Assembly: GCF_018687715.1 (NCBI RefSeq)
Contig: NC_056756.1
Span: forward strand, 40,334,480 to 40,398,479
Origin: Carya illinoinensis
Taxonomy: Eukaryota > Streptophyta > Magnoliopsida > Fagales > Juglandaceae
Length of the DNA: 64,000 bases
Direction: 5' to 3'
In this document: positions 1 through 11,829 of the stretch, in pieces
How the letters are laid out: each line of letters starts with the position of its first letter
How positions within the stretch are numbered: the stretch's first letter is position 1
Position numbers and translations under genes: made by a program
The notes under the pieces: model-generated
Seen by the model: only the letters and a program-made list of their open reading frames with translations
The model's database searches: none
Told to the model about the DNA's origin: nothing

Positions 1-281
1 TATATTTTTTTAACATTTATGCTTTAAACGACGCACTTTCACTTATTTAAGTGAAATAACACCGTTTTATATAGATATATTTCAAAAAATATATAAATAG
101 ACCGGATCGGTCGGTTTAGCAGTTTTCAAGGGGTTCAAGCCGGTGCCGAACTACCGATGTCGGTTTTCCTTCAATTCCTCTTACCCACCGATCGGTTCTT
201 TGTCGGTTTCGGCCGGTTCCGTACTCCGGCCGTCGGTCTGATCGGTTTATGGTCGATTTGGTCTGTTCCTGTACACCCATA
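1..281. mobile_element. Right end of a hAT-like element rich in CGGT/CCGG motifs
   Basis: The segment is dense in CGGTT, CCGG and CCGATCGG motifs and ends in TGTACACCCATAG. This resembles the right end (TTACACCTCTA) of the complete hAT-like element at 57377-58080, which also has CCGGTTT-rich subterminal regions. The left end lies outside the window, so TIR and TSD cannot be tested. No coding potential is seen. Assignment rests on similarity to the second copy. Confidence 0.5.
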
Positions 282-831
282 GCTATTTCGTGTTTTAAAA
301 GTGACGTGCCTTCTAGCATTTTTCTTTTATATTTTTATAGATCTTTAAATTTTGTATCAATTTCTGATTTTTTAGGCTTGGTGTTAATTGTTAAGTTGAC
401 AATCCTCGATACATTAAAATACATCTTGTGCGTTATGTTTGTGCCTATAAAAATAATCATGCAATAAAATACAGTGCCAGCATTTCCTTTAAAAAATTGG
501 ACTATAATTCAAGAATATAAATAGAATGATCTTCCATCAAAATCAATATTATTATTCTTTGTTGTAATTCGGCTTGTTTTCTTTCTTTTTGGGTAATCAG
601 CCTAATTTTGAGGATTTTGTTTTTTGTTTTTTTTTTTTTGGGAGTTGAATTAATGAGAAATTAGCCTTTACCCTTTAGATATTGGGCAACTCCAGGCTTT
701 CCCACGACGTTATAAAAGCCCATGGACTGGAATTTGCCCTAATTGGGCCTATATACCAGGGCCGAACAGTAAGACAGAACAGATTAGTCAGTGTTCATCC
801 TTACTCGTCTGGTCGAGTGTGAGGTAAACAA
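282..831. other. Gene-free AT-rich spacer
   Basis: No supported gene or RNA is seen. It contains homopolymer T runs and a slightly more GC-rich patch around 690-830 (GGGCAACTCC, CCCATGGACTGG) without coding structure. Confidence 0.5.
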
Positions 832-1173
832 AAGAAATGCTATTTGTAGTTATCAGTGTGTCAAGTATTTTTTCTTTTTAAAGAAAAGAGTAAAAACATG
901 ATTCATATAAAAAAATTAATATTTTAATAATAAATTTTACTATTTTTTAAAAGAAATACACGACACTTACACCATCTATAACTGTATTTAATATTATTCG
1001 ATAAACAATTCAAATTGATACTAAAAGCTATTATTTATAGAAAAAATCACCGTTGATATAGAAACTTTTCATATCAGTTATATTAAAAAAATGATTGACA
1101 TTTAAAAAAATTATAATGAGTCACACTGTAAGTAGCGTGTTAAGACACTGACTTATATGTAGCAAAACTCTTA
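832..1173. mobile_element. Probable Mutator-like MITE
   Basis: The right edge TGTAGCAAAACTCTT is the reverse complement of the AAGAGTTTTGCTACA-type terminus of the better-defined MITEs at 14872, 18054 and 57101. The left edge AAATGCTATTTGTAGTT is a plausible partner, with CAGTGTGTCAAG facing GTTAAGACACTGAC. I did not find a clean 9-bp target duplication, so both limits are approximate. Confidence 0.35.
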
Positions 1174-1639
1174 TTTATATAGAATAAGAAAGATTATGCT
1201 TCACCTTTAAATTGTTAACTTCGAAAAACTAAGAATAAAAGTAGAGTCAGAATTTGAATTTAAATTCACTACACTAATAACATGTCAAATCATCTATTGT
1301 TACTCAACTTGATTAGTCAAAATAACATACTAAATAATTACCCTAACAATGTTGGAAAGAAATAATTCAATAATTATTTCACATTTTATAATCGATAGTA
1401 CCATACAATGGCAAAACACTCAAACGGCCTCTTAGTTATAGATCAAAATTTTAACTTTTTACCATTAGTATTAGAGGTCCAAAGATTTGTTAAATATTCT
1501 AATAGGACTGAAACTTAATTTAAGAAGTGCATACGTTTCATGTCGTTTAGGTCCATTCTGACTTATTCTTAACGAGTAGGATATTACTATGACCATGTTC
1601 AACTAAGGAGGCGACTGCCCTCTACTACCATTTTTACAT
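1174..1639. other. Gene-free AT-rich spacer
   Basis: No ORF with recognisable similarity, no RNA gene and no strong repeat is seen here. Confidence 0.5.
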
Positions 1640-1898
1640 GCAAAAAGAAAAATAAAAAATAAAAATAAAAACGGATGGCACCATAGCTACCGCTTTCATA
1701 CCATTAATATAAAAGTGTGTTTTTTTTTTTTTGTTTTTCTTTTACATGTATTTTTTAAACACTTTTTAAATTTTTTTTTTAAAATTCATAATATCATTAA
1801 AAAATATTTCCTTAATCACGAAGTAAAAAAAAATAAAAATAAAAATTAACAGCGATAATTTCCAATGGGAGCTAAGAGCGGTGGGTTTAGCATTTTCC
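1640..1898. mobile_element. MITE family B, copy 1 (AT-rich core)
   Basis: This copy shares the core TTCATAATATCATTAAAAAA plus a following CTTAAT..AAGTAAAAA block, and the right end TTTAGCATTTTCC, with copies near 6385-6605 and 10159-10385. The family is AT-rich and non-coding. The left end is poorly defined. Confidence 0.45.
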
Positions 1899-2543
1899 AA
1901 AAAACAAATCTACTTTTCTATGTCTACTCAAAGTAGATAACAATTTAAACTAGGGAAGCCCAAAATAAAAATAAAAAAATTAGAAGATGTTTTAAAAAAA
2001 CACTCATTATTAAAAATATAGTTGTGTAAAGTGTTGTGAAAAAACTTGCGTAAATCATTTTTTTTGAAAAGAAAAAAAGCGTAGCACTTTGCCAGGTCCA
2101 TAGAAGTTGACTTTTTCCTATATATGTAGTAAATTGTACTTCGTCACTTTACTCCACCTTTATTAGTGGTTGATTCTCCTTTATATATTCGCCAAATCAG
2201 TCATTAAGAGATAAAACACCCAAATAGATTCGTTTCTGTGCTTCGAGATGAAGTAATTATTTCTAGCCTGTTTTAGTACAAGCTTTAAAATTTGGTCTGT
2301 TAAATGGTTTCAAGCTACCAATGATGGTTGCTTTGAGAGGAGGGATTGTTTTAGTTTAGGCAGGTATGATTGGGGTTGAGTTTTTGGGTAGTACAACCAA
2401 ATGGGTTGATGTGTGTGTAAATGTTAGCTGGGTTGAGAAGTGAGAACCAGCTAAGCTAAGCCAACCCCATGAGCTTGCTTTCACTCATTCTTTCTCAATT
2501 ATATCATCTCCCTTTTCTTCTTGCTTTCTTCACGTGAGTATGT

Positions 2544-2545
<2 letters not shown>
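1899..2545. other. Gene-free spacer upstream of a GA repeat
   Basis: No supported gene. A CACGTG palindrome (G-box core) sits at 2531-2536 just before the GA microsatellite, but no gene is recognisable downstream, so no promoter is called. Confidence 0.4.

Positions 2546-2617
<72 letters not shown>
2546..2617. repeat. (GA)n microsatellite, 72 bp
   Basis: An uninterrupted GA dinucleotide run. An apparent reading frame through it (Arg-Glu repeats) is an artefact of the repeat. Confidence 0.95.
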
Positions 2618-2620
<3 letters not shown>

Positions 2621-2938
2621 GGGATGTGACTAACTTCAATGCCATTGTTGTATGTTGGCACAAATACCTACCAATAGGTCATCCTTTTCATCTTTCACTT
2701 CAAGTGGGCTGTCTTCCAACATTTAAAACAAGACAACTTGCATTATTGGAGATAGCCTTACAAGATTTGTCTTCTCTACTGTTGTAGAGCTATTGATAGC
2801 TCCTTTTCTTGGTTCTTTTTGACATAACTCAAGGGTAAAAAGGTAAAAAAAAAAGACATGAAAATATAGATACATATATATTTGCATGCATACATATACC
2901 TCACTCCCGAGTGCTCAAGGAGTCTTGATCAACTCATC

Positions 2939-2974
<36 letters not shown>

Positions 2975-4262
2975 ACATACATGCACATGCATTTCCATAC
3001 ACACACCCCCACATATGAACCCTAGATCACGATTAGATAACCCATCCTTACTAAATATTGAATATGATGACAAATTGTCTTCCACCAAGACCAAAGATAC
3101 CTATTAATAGCTGCTATATTTGTAGTTGTGACATTCTATAGATTCTAAGAGTGGTCCATAATTTTTCTTCCTTTTTCTGCTAATGGTACATAGGATAGAG
3201 TTGGAATGATATCCTATAAATGAAAACTCTTCATTCAGTTAACTAGTTGTTGAAGATATCCAGAAGTAATATAAGTACCCAAATGGCACCAGAAAAATGT
3301 AATTTTAATTATTAGTTGAAGACATCACAGTTAAACTTATCCCAAATAAAAAATTAAAGAAGAATGAAAAGAACATAAGCAACTGTGTCTAACTGTATGG
3401 TTGTTTTACAAGAGATTTAATTTTCTGTAACGATCCTATTCACAACAACATCGTACTTCCTTCTTGAAAGAGAAGAAAAGTACCACTAAGTTTTAAATCC
3501 ATTGGCCATCACAAGCCTTGATGCAGAAAAAATTATTTACAGGTCAAATGGAACCAGCTCACACAACAAGTTTTTGTATTAGTAGAGTTCTGCTACTTGC
3601 AAACGAGTGTGTAAACAACACCATAAATTTTTTTTTTCTCCTTCTTCAAAAGAAAAAGAAAAAACTTATCTATACAAGTGGTTTCTAAATAAGCCTAAGT
3701 ACTTATCTTGATCTAACTTAAATTCTTAGATGGACAAATTTACTTTTCCCCCAGCTGGCCAGTTTTGTCCCAATTCCAGAGTTGGGAGGGTGAAAATGCG
3801 AATGAAACTCCTCTCTTTCCCCATCACCGCCAAAAACATGTGATACTGGGTCCACTTACCCTTGCACATGAACATGGCATATTAATGTCACCATTCTGCA
3901 TTATTCCATCTTGGATACAGCAGAGCTCGATCATTTATGGCTCAAAAACTGCCTTTATCGAAACGTTTTTGTCCTTTCTTCCAAAATAAATAAATACATA
4001 AATTGGTTTGATATATCATATCTTGCTTTGATGATCAGTCAGTAAGTCGGTATGCACTTACTCCTAAAGACAGAACATTTTCTAACTTTTTTTTCCCCTC
4101 AAATTCGAAACGTGAATTTCAGTTTTCACTTTACCTGTAGTGTGGGGGGCTAATGTCCACTAGTTATGGTTGGTGAAAGGTCAATTCACTTTGTTTCTAA
4201 AGATTTCCCCCACACAACTTGGGTTGGAAATAACCTGTCATTTTGCACATTTGAAATATGAT
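2618..4262. other. Gene-free region with a CA microsatellite
   Basis: Contains a (CA)n run at about 2941-2972 and otherwise AT-rich sequence. A fragment GAGTTCTGCTACTTGCAAACG near 3585 resembles Mutator-like MITE termini. A 74-codon frame at 3765-3989 shows no recognisable domain and is not called. Confidence 0.4.
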
Positions 4263-4338
4263 AGGAAATTGTTGGTGAAAGGGTGAAGAGTCTCTTTGTT
4301 AGGAAATTGTTGGTGAAAGGGTGAAGACTCTCTTTGTG
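4263..4338. repeat. Tandem duplication, 2 x 38 bp
   Basis: The unit beginning AGGAAATTGTTGGTGAAAGG occurs at 4263-4300 and again directly at 4301-4338, with one G/C change near the end (AGAGTCTC versus AGACTCTC). Confidence 0.85.
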
Positions 4339-6384
4339 GGGATGGGGGAGGAGGTTTCTGGAGGAAAATCATAAGGTTGGAAAACTCTTTATGCTCTTCA
4401 GGTTCTACTAAAAACATAAATCCAGCTGACAGAAGAATAATTGCCTCTTTGCCTTTAATTAGTCTCTATGTTAGGATTGTGATGGTCAAAATGTTGGGGA
4501 TTTGAGGGCTTTATGGTTCTCATTTGCTTTGTAGATATGTGCTTGTGTTTTGTGTTTTTGTTTAAAAAAATCTTTGTATTGAAATTTAAACTAAAGATAC
4601 AAGAGGAGAAGATGGAGATCCGTACAAAAACTCCATTCTAATAACATAGAGCAATAAAGGAAAAACAAAAAATTTTATTTTTCACCTAGGGTAAAAGAAA
4701 AGAACAAGAGGAAGGGAAGAGTAGCTCCTGCCTTCTCTCCTATAGGCTCACAGAGAAAAGGTGGGATAGGAATGATAGGATGGTTTTCAGATAGAAATAT
4801 TCTTTTAGAAAGAAAGTTGGGAGAGCCTTGTAGATGTTTGTGTATTTGATGTTTTTGGTGCTATACTCGAAAAGACAAATCCAATATTGTTCACACAAAC
4901 CCTCTCCTTTTGTGGCATAACTTTCATCACAAAACCTGTCTCCCGAGGTTTACAGACCCATATGAAAAATTCCCAAAGTCAGTTGTACCTCAGATGCCAA
5001 AAGATGCACCAGGCCATCTTGGACTTAGCTTCAACTTCACATGCCACTAATATTTCACCCAACTGTATGCCTTCTTTTCATCCTAGTGGTAACTCCATTT
5101 TCCACACAAAACCATCCTCCTTGTACCCCTTATGGAAAGAGTACATTAATAATTCATTTTCTCGGCCAAATTTCTCTGAACAGTTCCAAACTTCAACATT
5201 AAACCTATCCAAATTTCATTTCAGTTCACCTGAAGTTACTGCCACTTCACACAAGCTTAGACTCTCACCCATCATAAATTATAGATCTCTCCAGAAAAAG
5301 ATCACTTAAAGGCAAAGACAGCATCATCACTTTTGATGAGATTGATATGCTTTTATTGTTCTGCATTATTGTCCAAAACAGTTGCTGCTAAAACTGATAA
5401 ATGACCACACCACCTTTCCTTAATTCCAAACCACAATCTTTATTATTATTATTATGGGCAATTACAAACCACAATCAATTGCCCTTGGATGATTTCTGCA
5501 TGCAAGCTAAGCTATATATAGAAACAAAATGCTTTCTTTCTGCGAAAGCTCTTTTTTTTCTTCTTTTTAATGTTCTTTTTCTCAGAAGTTATGAATAAAG
5601 GTAGGTTTAGCAACAATGAAAAAGATGGGTGGTGCTAAATTCAAGATATGTGGTCCAAGGATTATGAATGGCCATAGCTCAATAGTCCCACTAATACAAT
5701 GATGCAGAACCCCAAAAGTAGGAAAAGTTTTGGACCCCACTTTTACATTGGCTCTTTCCTTTCTTTTCATTTATTTTCTTTCCCCCACTCTGCCATTCTG
5801 TGAGCCCCCATATCAGATGTCACCTGCATTCCGGCAGGCAACCGGTAACTTTCTTGGTGGATTACCGGATATTGGAGGTTCTTGGGCTCTGGAGCTGCTC
5901 TCAATCCAGCCCATCACGTTTGGTTGCTGTCAGGTAAAGAGGTAGCAGTGGGTGGGTGAGGAGACAAATGATTAGGGTTTGAGAGGTTTCGCTATACCAC
6001 TCAATGATGTATTGGCTGGGTATCATGGGCATCAGAGGTGGAGCCAGAAGTTTGCTGCAGCACTTTGTTTGGTGGTTGTGGATACGCACGGTATGGTTTT
6101 AACTCTGAGAATTGCTTAGTCAGATTTTATAAAAGTAAGAGGGAAATATTTTAAAATGATTATATAAAAATAATCTCACAAATAAATATGATATATGATT
6201 TATTAAATTATAAAATTATTTTTATTATAAAATAAATCTAATAAATCAAATAAAATCACGTCAATTTTTAAAATTACTTTTATGCAAATAGCACTAATCT
6301 AAACCACATCAGCTCGTATTTAAAAAAAAAAAAACTTTATAAATCTAATACTTTTCTTTTTAACTTTTAATCAAGGTTGACGTC
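4339..6384. other. Gene-free region of higher complexity
   Basis: Less repetitive than its flanks. A 140-codon + strand frame at 4887-5309 begins with ATG, but its composition (Ser, Thr and Pro rich) shows no motif I recognise and I see no splice or promoter context. I do not call a gene here. Confidence 0.35.
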
Positions 6385-6605
6385 AAATGAGTGGTTCTAT
6401 AGCCACTGGTGGAGCTCCCGCTAAGGGGCTTCGCTTGTTTATTTTGTGTTTTATTTTTTGCTTTTTTTTACATATTTTCTTAACACTTTTAAATATTTTT
6501 TTCACAAAATCATAATATTATTAAAAAAATACTTACTTAATTATTAAGTAAAAATAAAAGGTCCCAATAATAACCGAGCTATCAACGAGAATAGTAGCAT
6601 TTTCC
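6385..6605. mobile_element. MITE family B, copy 2
   Basis: It begins around GGAGCTCCCGCTAAGG and ends AGTAGCATTTTCC. The core TCATAATATTATTAAAAAAA and a TTAATTATTAAGTAAAAATA block are shared with copies 1 and 3. Non-coding. Confidence 0.5.
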
Positions 6606-8867
6606 ATGTCAAATTACCTTGGGTTATGCTTTCATTTTAATGAAAAATTCTATTTACAGTTCCTACTTAAAAATTGTATGTGCAGACCCTTTATTCAATT
6701 AGAAAAAATATAATTTTATGAAGAATATTTTTATAATTTTAAAAAATTTTAAAAATAAAATTGCATAGACCTACATTACAGTTCTCATTTGAAGATTATA
6801 TGTAACATTACTCCACTGTAATTACCTTTTTTTTTTCCTTATTTGAAAAGGACTTTTGTAAATTCTTTATTATTGAGCATATATCCTACCTGTGAGGAAC
6901 CGCCAATAATAAAAAGCTAACATAAAATATCTATGGACAATCACTTAAATGGAGAAAGCTACTCTTCACCAGCAAATTAAAGGCATGCATCGATCCTTCT
7001 TTCACATTTGGCTATCCCAAACCATTTTATTGTATTATTTGGTAAGTTGGCGTGTTAAAATCTAAATATGCCAATTATTATGTTAAAATATAGCTCTTTT
7101 TTCTAGTTATGAAAAAAAAATAAAAGTATTTTTTTTATAATAGTGGATGACCATGGTATGGTTCATAATAGAAAATTTCTATTTTCAAGTCGGTATGTAG
7201 AGCACACCAAATAAAATACTCACATGACATAATTTAATTTAAAAAATAAATTTTAAATTTTCTTACAACAATGGCAAGTTTTATTTCTTCTCAAGTATTT
7301 ATACATAGAAAGTCTCTTTAAATGGAGAAAGATACCATTCACAGCACAATTTTGAGTACTTGCAGTGAAGTAGCCAAAGTTAAAATCCAGCTAAAGTTTG
7401 GTCAGTGAGTTCAAAATATGTCAAGCATCAAACTAGCTAAATCAACAGTAATTTTATTATTAGTTATTTGGATTGGTCAAATATAGCTAGTGAATCCGAC
7501 TGACTATTTATTTATTTTTATTATTTTATTACAAATATTTTTAGCATGGAAGTTGGTTTTTTCTTTCTTTGCTCTCACTCTTTTTGTTATTCTTTTTGGT
7601 CTATTATTCTTCAAGTAATTAAAGACTTGACTCAAAATGCATGACCTCTTTTATTAAAGACCCAAAACAACCGGACTATCTCACATTGATCCAGATCCTA
7701 AGAAATTTTATTTTTCTTTGGGAACACAAGTAGTGACCTCAACAAAAGTTAGCTAATTCATAAAATAAAATAAAATAAAAACAAAGTTTGGCTAAAATTT
7801 GACAAGAAAATTTACTTTTACAAATTTAGCTAGTTACTTTTCAACAATACCAAATAACAAGTTCAACAAATCTATTATTATTCTATTCAAATATTGATTT
7901 TGATATTTTTATTTATTTTAATAATAATTATAATTTGAATATTTATTCGTTTTAAAAAAATCGTTTATATTATTCCAACGGATAAAATTTTCCAATGATC
8001 TTTTTTTATAACAGTCATGTTTTTTCAACTAATATATTTTTTTAGCGGTCATATTTGTTTAAGTATAATATAGATGCAAATTAAAGTAAAAAACTATGCA
8101 AATGATTAAATATGTTTAAGAAACAGAAACTACGAAATGTAGCAGTGTAGAATCGAAAAACAAGAGGGAGAGGGAATTTTTTATGCCAAAATAATATTTA
8201 GCCAACAGTTAGGGCTCAACAAATTTGACTAATGGAGTTGATGGAAGCTAAAATTACTCTAATTTTGTTGAATCCACTACAGTCCATTTTTATGTTTCCT
8301 AGTTAAATGTTGGTTAAATTTTAACTTTGTTATGCCCACTACTAGTGCTCTAAACAAATTTGCAATTATATATTTATTTTAATTTATTTCAATTTGGGCT
8401 AAATTATCTATTGAAATTTATTGGCCATATGATTAATATCATTGAAAATTACAATTTTTCTAAGCAAAGTATTGATAGAATTTCAAATTACAATCAAGAC
8501 TAACAAACACAAATATTGCAACTTTAAAGCAATTACCCAATGCCCATCCAAAGTAATTGTGACATAAATTTGTCACAATAAACTATAGAATTAAGTAGAC
8601 CAACAACTAAGGAGTAAACAGTTCAACCAATTCAGAAATGATAAGATCACAAATTTAATGGGTAGATGGTGCTTTATTCGGAAGGTCACAAATATCACTG
8701 CATATGCTGCGCAGAAATGGAAAGGTCTATTTATTATTTATAGTATTTTTGGAAGAAAGAGACTTTAAAATTTTAAATGGAGAAAGCTACTCTTCGCCAG
8801 CAAATTAAAGGTACATGGATCATTCTAACATGTTTTGCTCACTGCAAGAGTGAAATTAACTCATCTC
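6606..8867. other. Gene-free AT-rich region with dispersed repeats
   Basis: No gene is supported. A ~40-bp block with AATGGAGAAAGCTACTCTTC occurs at about 6949-6991 and again at about 8776-8820, with a weaker copy near 7318. These may be MITE ends (GGAGAAAGCTACT). Confidence 0.45.
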
Positions 8868-9150
8868 ATCTTATCTAATTATTATAATTTTTTAATAAAA
8901 TAAAAATAATATTAAAAATATATATATTTTAACAATATTTTATTTAACTTTTAACTTTAATCTCAACTCATATACGAAAATAAACGAGGCATTTCATCTC
9001 ATCTCATCATCATAATTTTTTAAAATTTTCACACAAAATATAATAAATAATTTAATTTTTTTCAAATTACAAAACAATAATAATATTAAAAAATAATATT
9101 TTAAGAATATTTTATTTAACTTTCATATCAACTCACTATCCAAACCACAA
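8868..9150. repeat. TCATCTCATC-type MITE family C, two adjacent copies
   Basis: Two successive blocks begin with CTCATCTCATCTTATC or CATCTCATCTCATCATC. Each runs through ATTATAATTTTTTAA and AATATTTTATTTAAC and ends in an ACTC..AAACCA-like edge. The same arrangement recurs at about 17.3, 18.4 and 47.6 kb, which marks a dispersed non-coding family. Confidence 0.5.
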
Positions 9151-10158
9151 TTAATAATCATGTATTTTGGTCACAAATATTTGATTAATGTGTTTTTAAA
9201 TGTAGTGAAATTGAAAACCTCCTTTGATAGCATCAAAACAATTGATTAGAATGCCCCCAATAATAAACGTTTGAAAAATCAGTATCAATTTCGAGAAACT
9301 GAATCAGTCGATTCCTAACAATTTGACTTTTTTTTTTTTACCTCATATACAAAGACGATAAAGACCATTAACATGAAAAATGTAATATTTTATTCACAGC
9401 TGTAGGTTTAATACAAAATACTCATTTACATCGTAATTATTTTTGTTCAACTAAAGAAAATAAAGAAATGCATGTTTTATCTTTCAATTTTTATGCGATT
9501 CTTATTGAATAAAATGATGAAAAAACTAATATATGTTTAGTTCTATCATATTTTTGTGTAAAAAATTGAAAAAAAAAAAAAAAAACTCAATTGTTAGATG
9601 ACTTAAAAATAAATACAATTTTGAATAGTTTGGAATCAATTCGAATCAATCTAAATCGGCCTAAAAAGTTCACTAAAATCGATTCGGTTTTTGACTATAT
9701 CAGCCTGGATCAAACCCTTTTTTTCAAGCCTTGTGGTTTTTATAGCTACAATAAAAAAAATTATATTATCAAGATGATGTATGAAGCACACATAATAAAT
9801 TTCTTACATGATATTATTTAATTTGAAAGATAAATTTTAAATCTTACAAATTAAATCTTACAATTTAAATAATGTGGATGATATGTTTTACATTTTATTT
9901 TTATAAAATAATAACTCCAGGGATAAACCTTCATGGCAGTACCCTCATGCATTTATGGTTGGGGTACCCAACTCCATCATCTTATACTCCTACTTATGGT
10001 CATTGAAAAAAAGTAATGGACAACAACTCAGAGGAAAGACATGTACCCAATACATATAATGAACGAACAACCTTAGTTGTGACGAAGTACCTTTGTTTGG
10101 TTCACTGCGTACTCATAGTTATTTAAGTGTTCACCAACAAAGGCATCGTTATTATCAT
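9151..10158. other. Gene-free AT-rich region
   Basis: No supported gene. The segment 9600-9740 has GATTCGGTTTT-like motifs that may be a decayed hAT-like element, but no ends are clear. Confidence 0.4.
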
Positions 10159-10385
10159 GGGCGGTGCTACACACACAACTAGGAGTTCCTGTTGGGGCTC
10201 CCGCTAATAGTTTGGAAATTTTTGTATTTTTTAAATATATTTAAATATTTTTAAAAAAATAAAAAAATTCATAATATTATTAAAAAATATTTACTTAATT
10301 ATTAAATAAATAATAAAAATAAAAAATAAAAAATCACAGCGATAGAATCCAGCAGTGGAAAGTAGTGGTAAGAGTAGTATTTTCC
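10159..10385. mobile_element. MITE family B, copy 3
   Basis: Starts GGGCGGTGCTACACAC and ends GAGTAGTATTTTCC, so the outer edges are partly inverted (GGnnnnTGCTAC against GGAAAATACTAC). The core TTCATAATATTATTAAAAAA plus TTACTTAATTATTAAATAAA matches the other two copies. Non-coding. Confidence 0.55.
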
Positions 10386-11022
10386 GGATTTCATATCCTC
10401 GAGGCTGTACTGTTCATCACTAGAGTGGTTGATTCACGGCTGAAACTATGTATATCACTCAGACCGACTCCAAGCAACCACCTCAACCTTTTTATTAGAT
10501 GTTTGCTTGAATTGCTCGTTTAAAGGTGCTACTTTAACGATTCATAAAAGCTGAAACCGTATTACAACTTAAAAAATATTAATTAAAATTATAATTAGAA
10601 TCTTTTAGAATTATTATGAAGGACAAGATCTTTCATCTCTATCGTAGGTAGCACAGTTCGAATCTCATATTATCTAATTGGATTTGGCTATGACGTCATT
10701 TGTAATCATTCAAGAAAAATTTAAGCCACTATTGGCTCATATTCTGTAAGAACTAATCATGATTATAGTAAAGCCGCTTGCAATCATATAAAAAGTAAGA
10801 ACTTTTTTCTACACAGTAAATGTAACTACAATATTCTCATACTTCTAATTGAGTTTGATGATGATATAATTTGTAATCAATGTTAAGAAAAATTCAAGCC
10901 ACATTTAGGTCCGTACTTTAAAAAACTTAGTTAAAGTTATAATTACAGCAATATGAAATTATTAAGCAGAAAGAACTTATTACTTTAATCTAATATGAGA
11001 TCTTTTTTATCACCTTCCTATC
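10386..11022. other. Gene-free spacer
   Basis: AT-rich with no recognisable gene. The phrases AATTCAAGCCACATTTAGG and AATTTAAGCCACTATTGG show a loose internal repetition. Confidence 0.4.
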
Positions 11023-11190
11023 CAATTTATAATTACTGGTAGTTCAATTGCTACAATGGGAATTATTCAGCACCAAAAAATATAGAAGCAATTATGATAG
11101 TCCTTTACAATTTATAATTACTGGTAGTTCAATTGCTACAATGGGAATTATTCAGCACCAAAAAATATAGAAGCAATTATGATAGTCCTT
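11023..11190. repeat. Tandem duplication, 2 x ~85 bp
   Basis: The unit that starts CAATTTATAATTACTGGTAG is at 11023-11107 and repeats directly at 11108-11190 with no difference I could see by eye. It contains the palindromic-looking CAATTGCTACAATGGGAATT. Confidence 0.9.
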
Positions 11191-11229
11191 GAAGTAGTTG
11201 AAGCCGCATTTTGAAGGCATTTCATCCCT

Positions 11230-11653
11230 CATAATGTTCATATGTTATTGCAAATTAATACATTCGTTTTGCACCCATTTTTCTTCTTTTACAATGATAT
11301 GGTAAATGTACTCCCTTTTTGTTGTGTAACCATATATATATTGGAAGGGATATTTCTCCCACCATAGGATCGGCCTATGCCCATAGGGTCTCCAGGCCTT
11401 GATCCGGGCGCATCTAGTCTGACCTGACATCGTGAAGAGAAGGCCCTAGCCCAAGTGACGTGCAAAAATTCATGTCACATTAAATGTGCCAACATGGAGC
11501 GTAAGCCTAGAATCCCCATTGAAGATCTTGTTGCCGACAAGAGACTATTGCACTAAAAGCGGTAGTATGATACTCTGAGTCGACAAGACCTCGACGAGAA
11601 GAATATAAATCATATAACAGTTAGTAATGAAAGTAAGTTAATCACACTAACTC

Positions 11654-11705
<52 letters not shown>

Positions 11706-11829
11706 AACACTTGATATCTTATGATTTTGGCATCAGAGAAGTCATGGACATACCCGACCACCACATTCTCCTCTTTTATAAGCATTTAAAACTATTTGAG
11801 ATTGTTGGTTACAAAATACATTTTAACAG
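11230..11829 (+). repeat. Possible 5' LTR of the Tat-type gypsy relic
   Basis: Sequence just upstream of the primer-binding-like motif TTGGCGTCATCTGTAG at 11830-11845, where a 5' LTR should lie. It has a TATATATAT box at about 11331-11340 and a (CT)n run at 11657-11702. The left boundary is not determined and no matching 3' LTR was found, so this is inference from position. Confidence 0.35.

Noticed and set aside
2521..2787. Frame with Arg-Glu repeats
   Set aside because: Produced by the (GA)n microsatellite and not a protein.
4887..5309. 140-codon + strand frame with ATG
   Set aside because: No recognisable domain, Ser/Thr/Pro-rich composition, no splice or promoter context. A chance frame is the simpler reading without a homology search.
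11657..11702. (CT)n tract as a GAGA-type promoter element
   Set aside because: It lies in a probable old LTR with no intact gene downstream; recorded only as a microsatellite.
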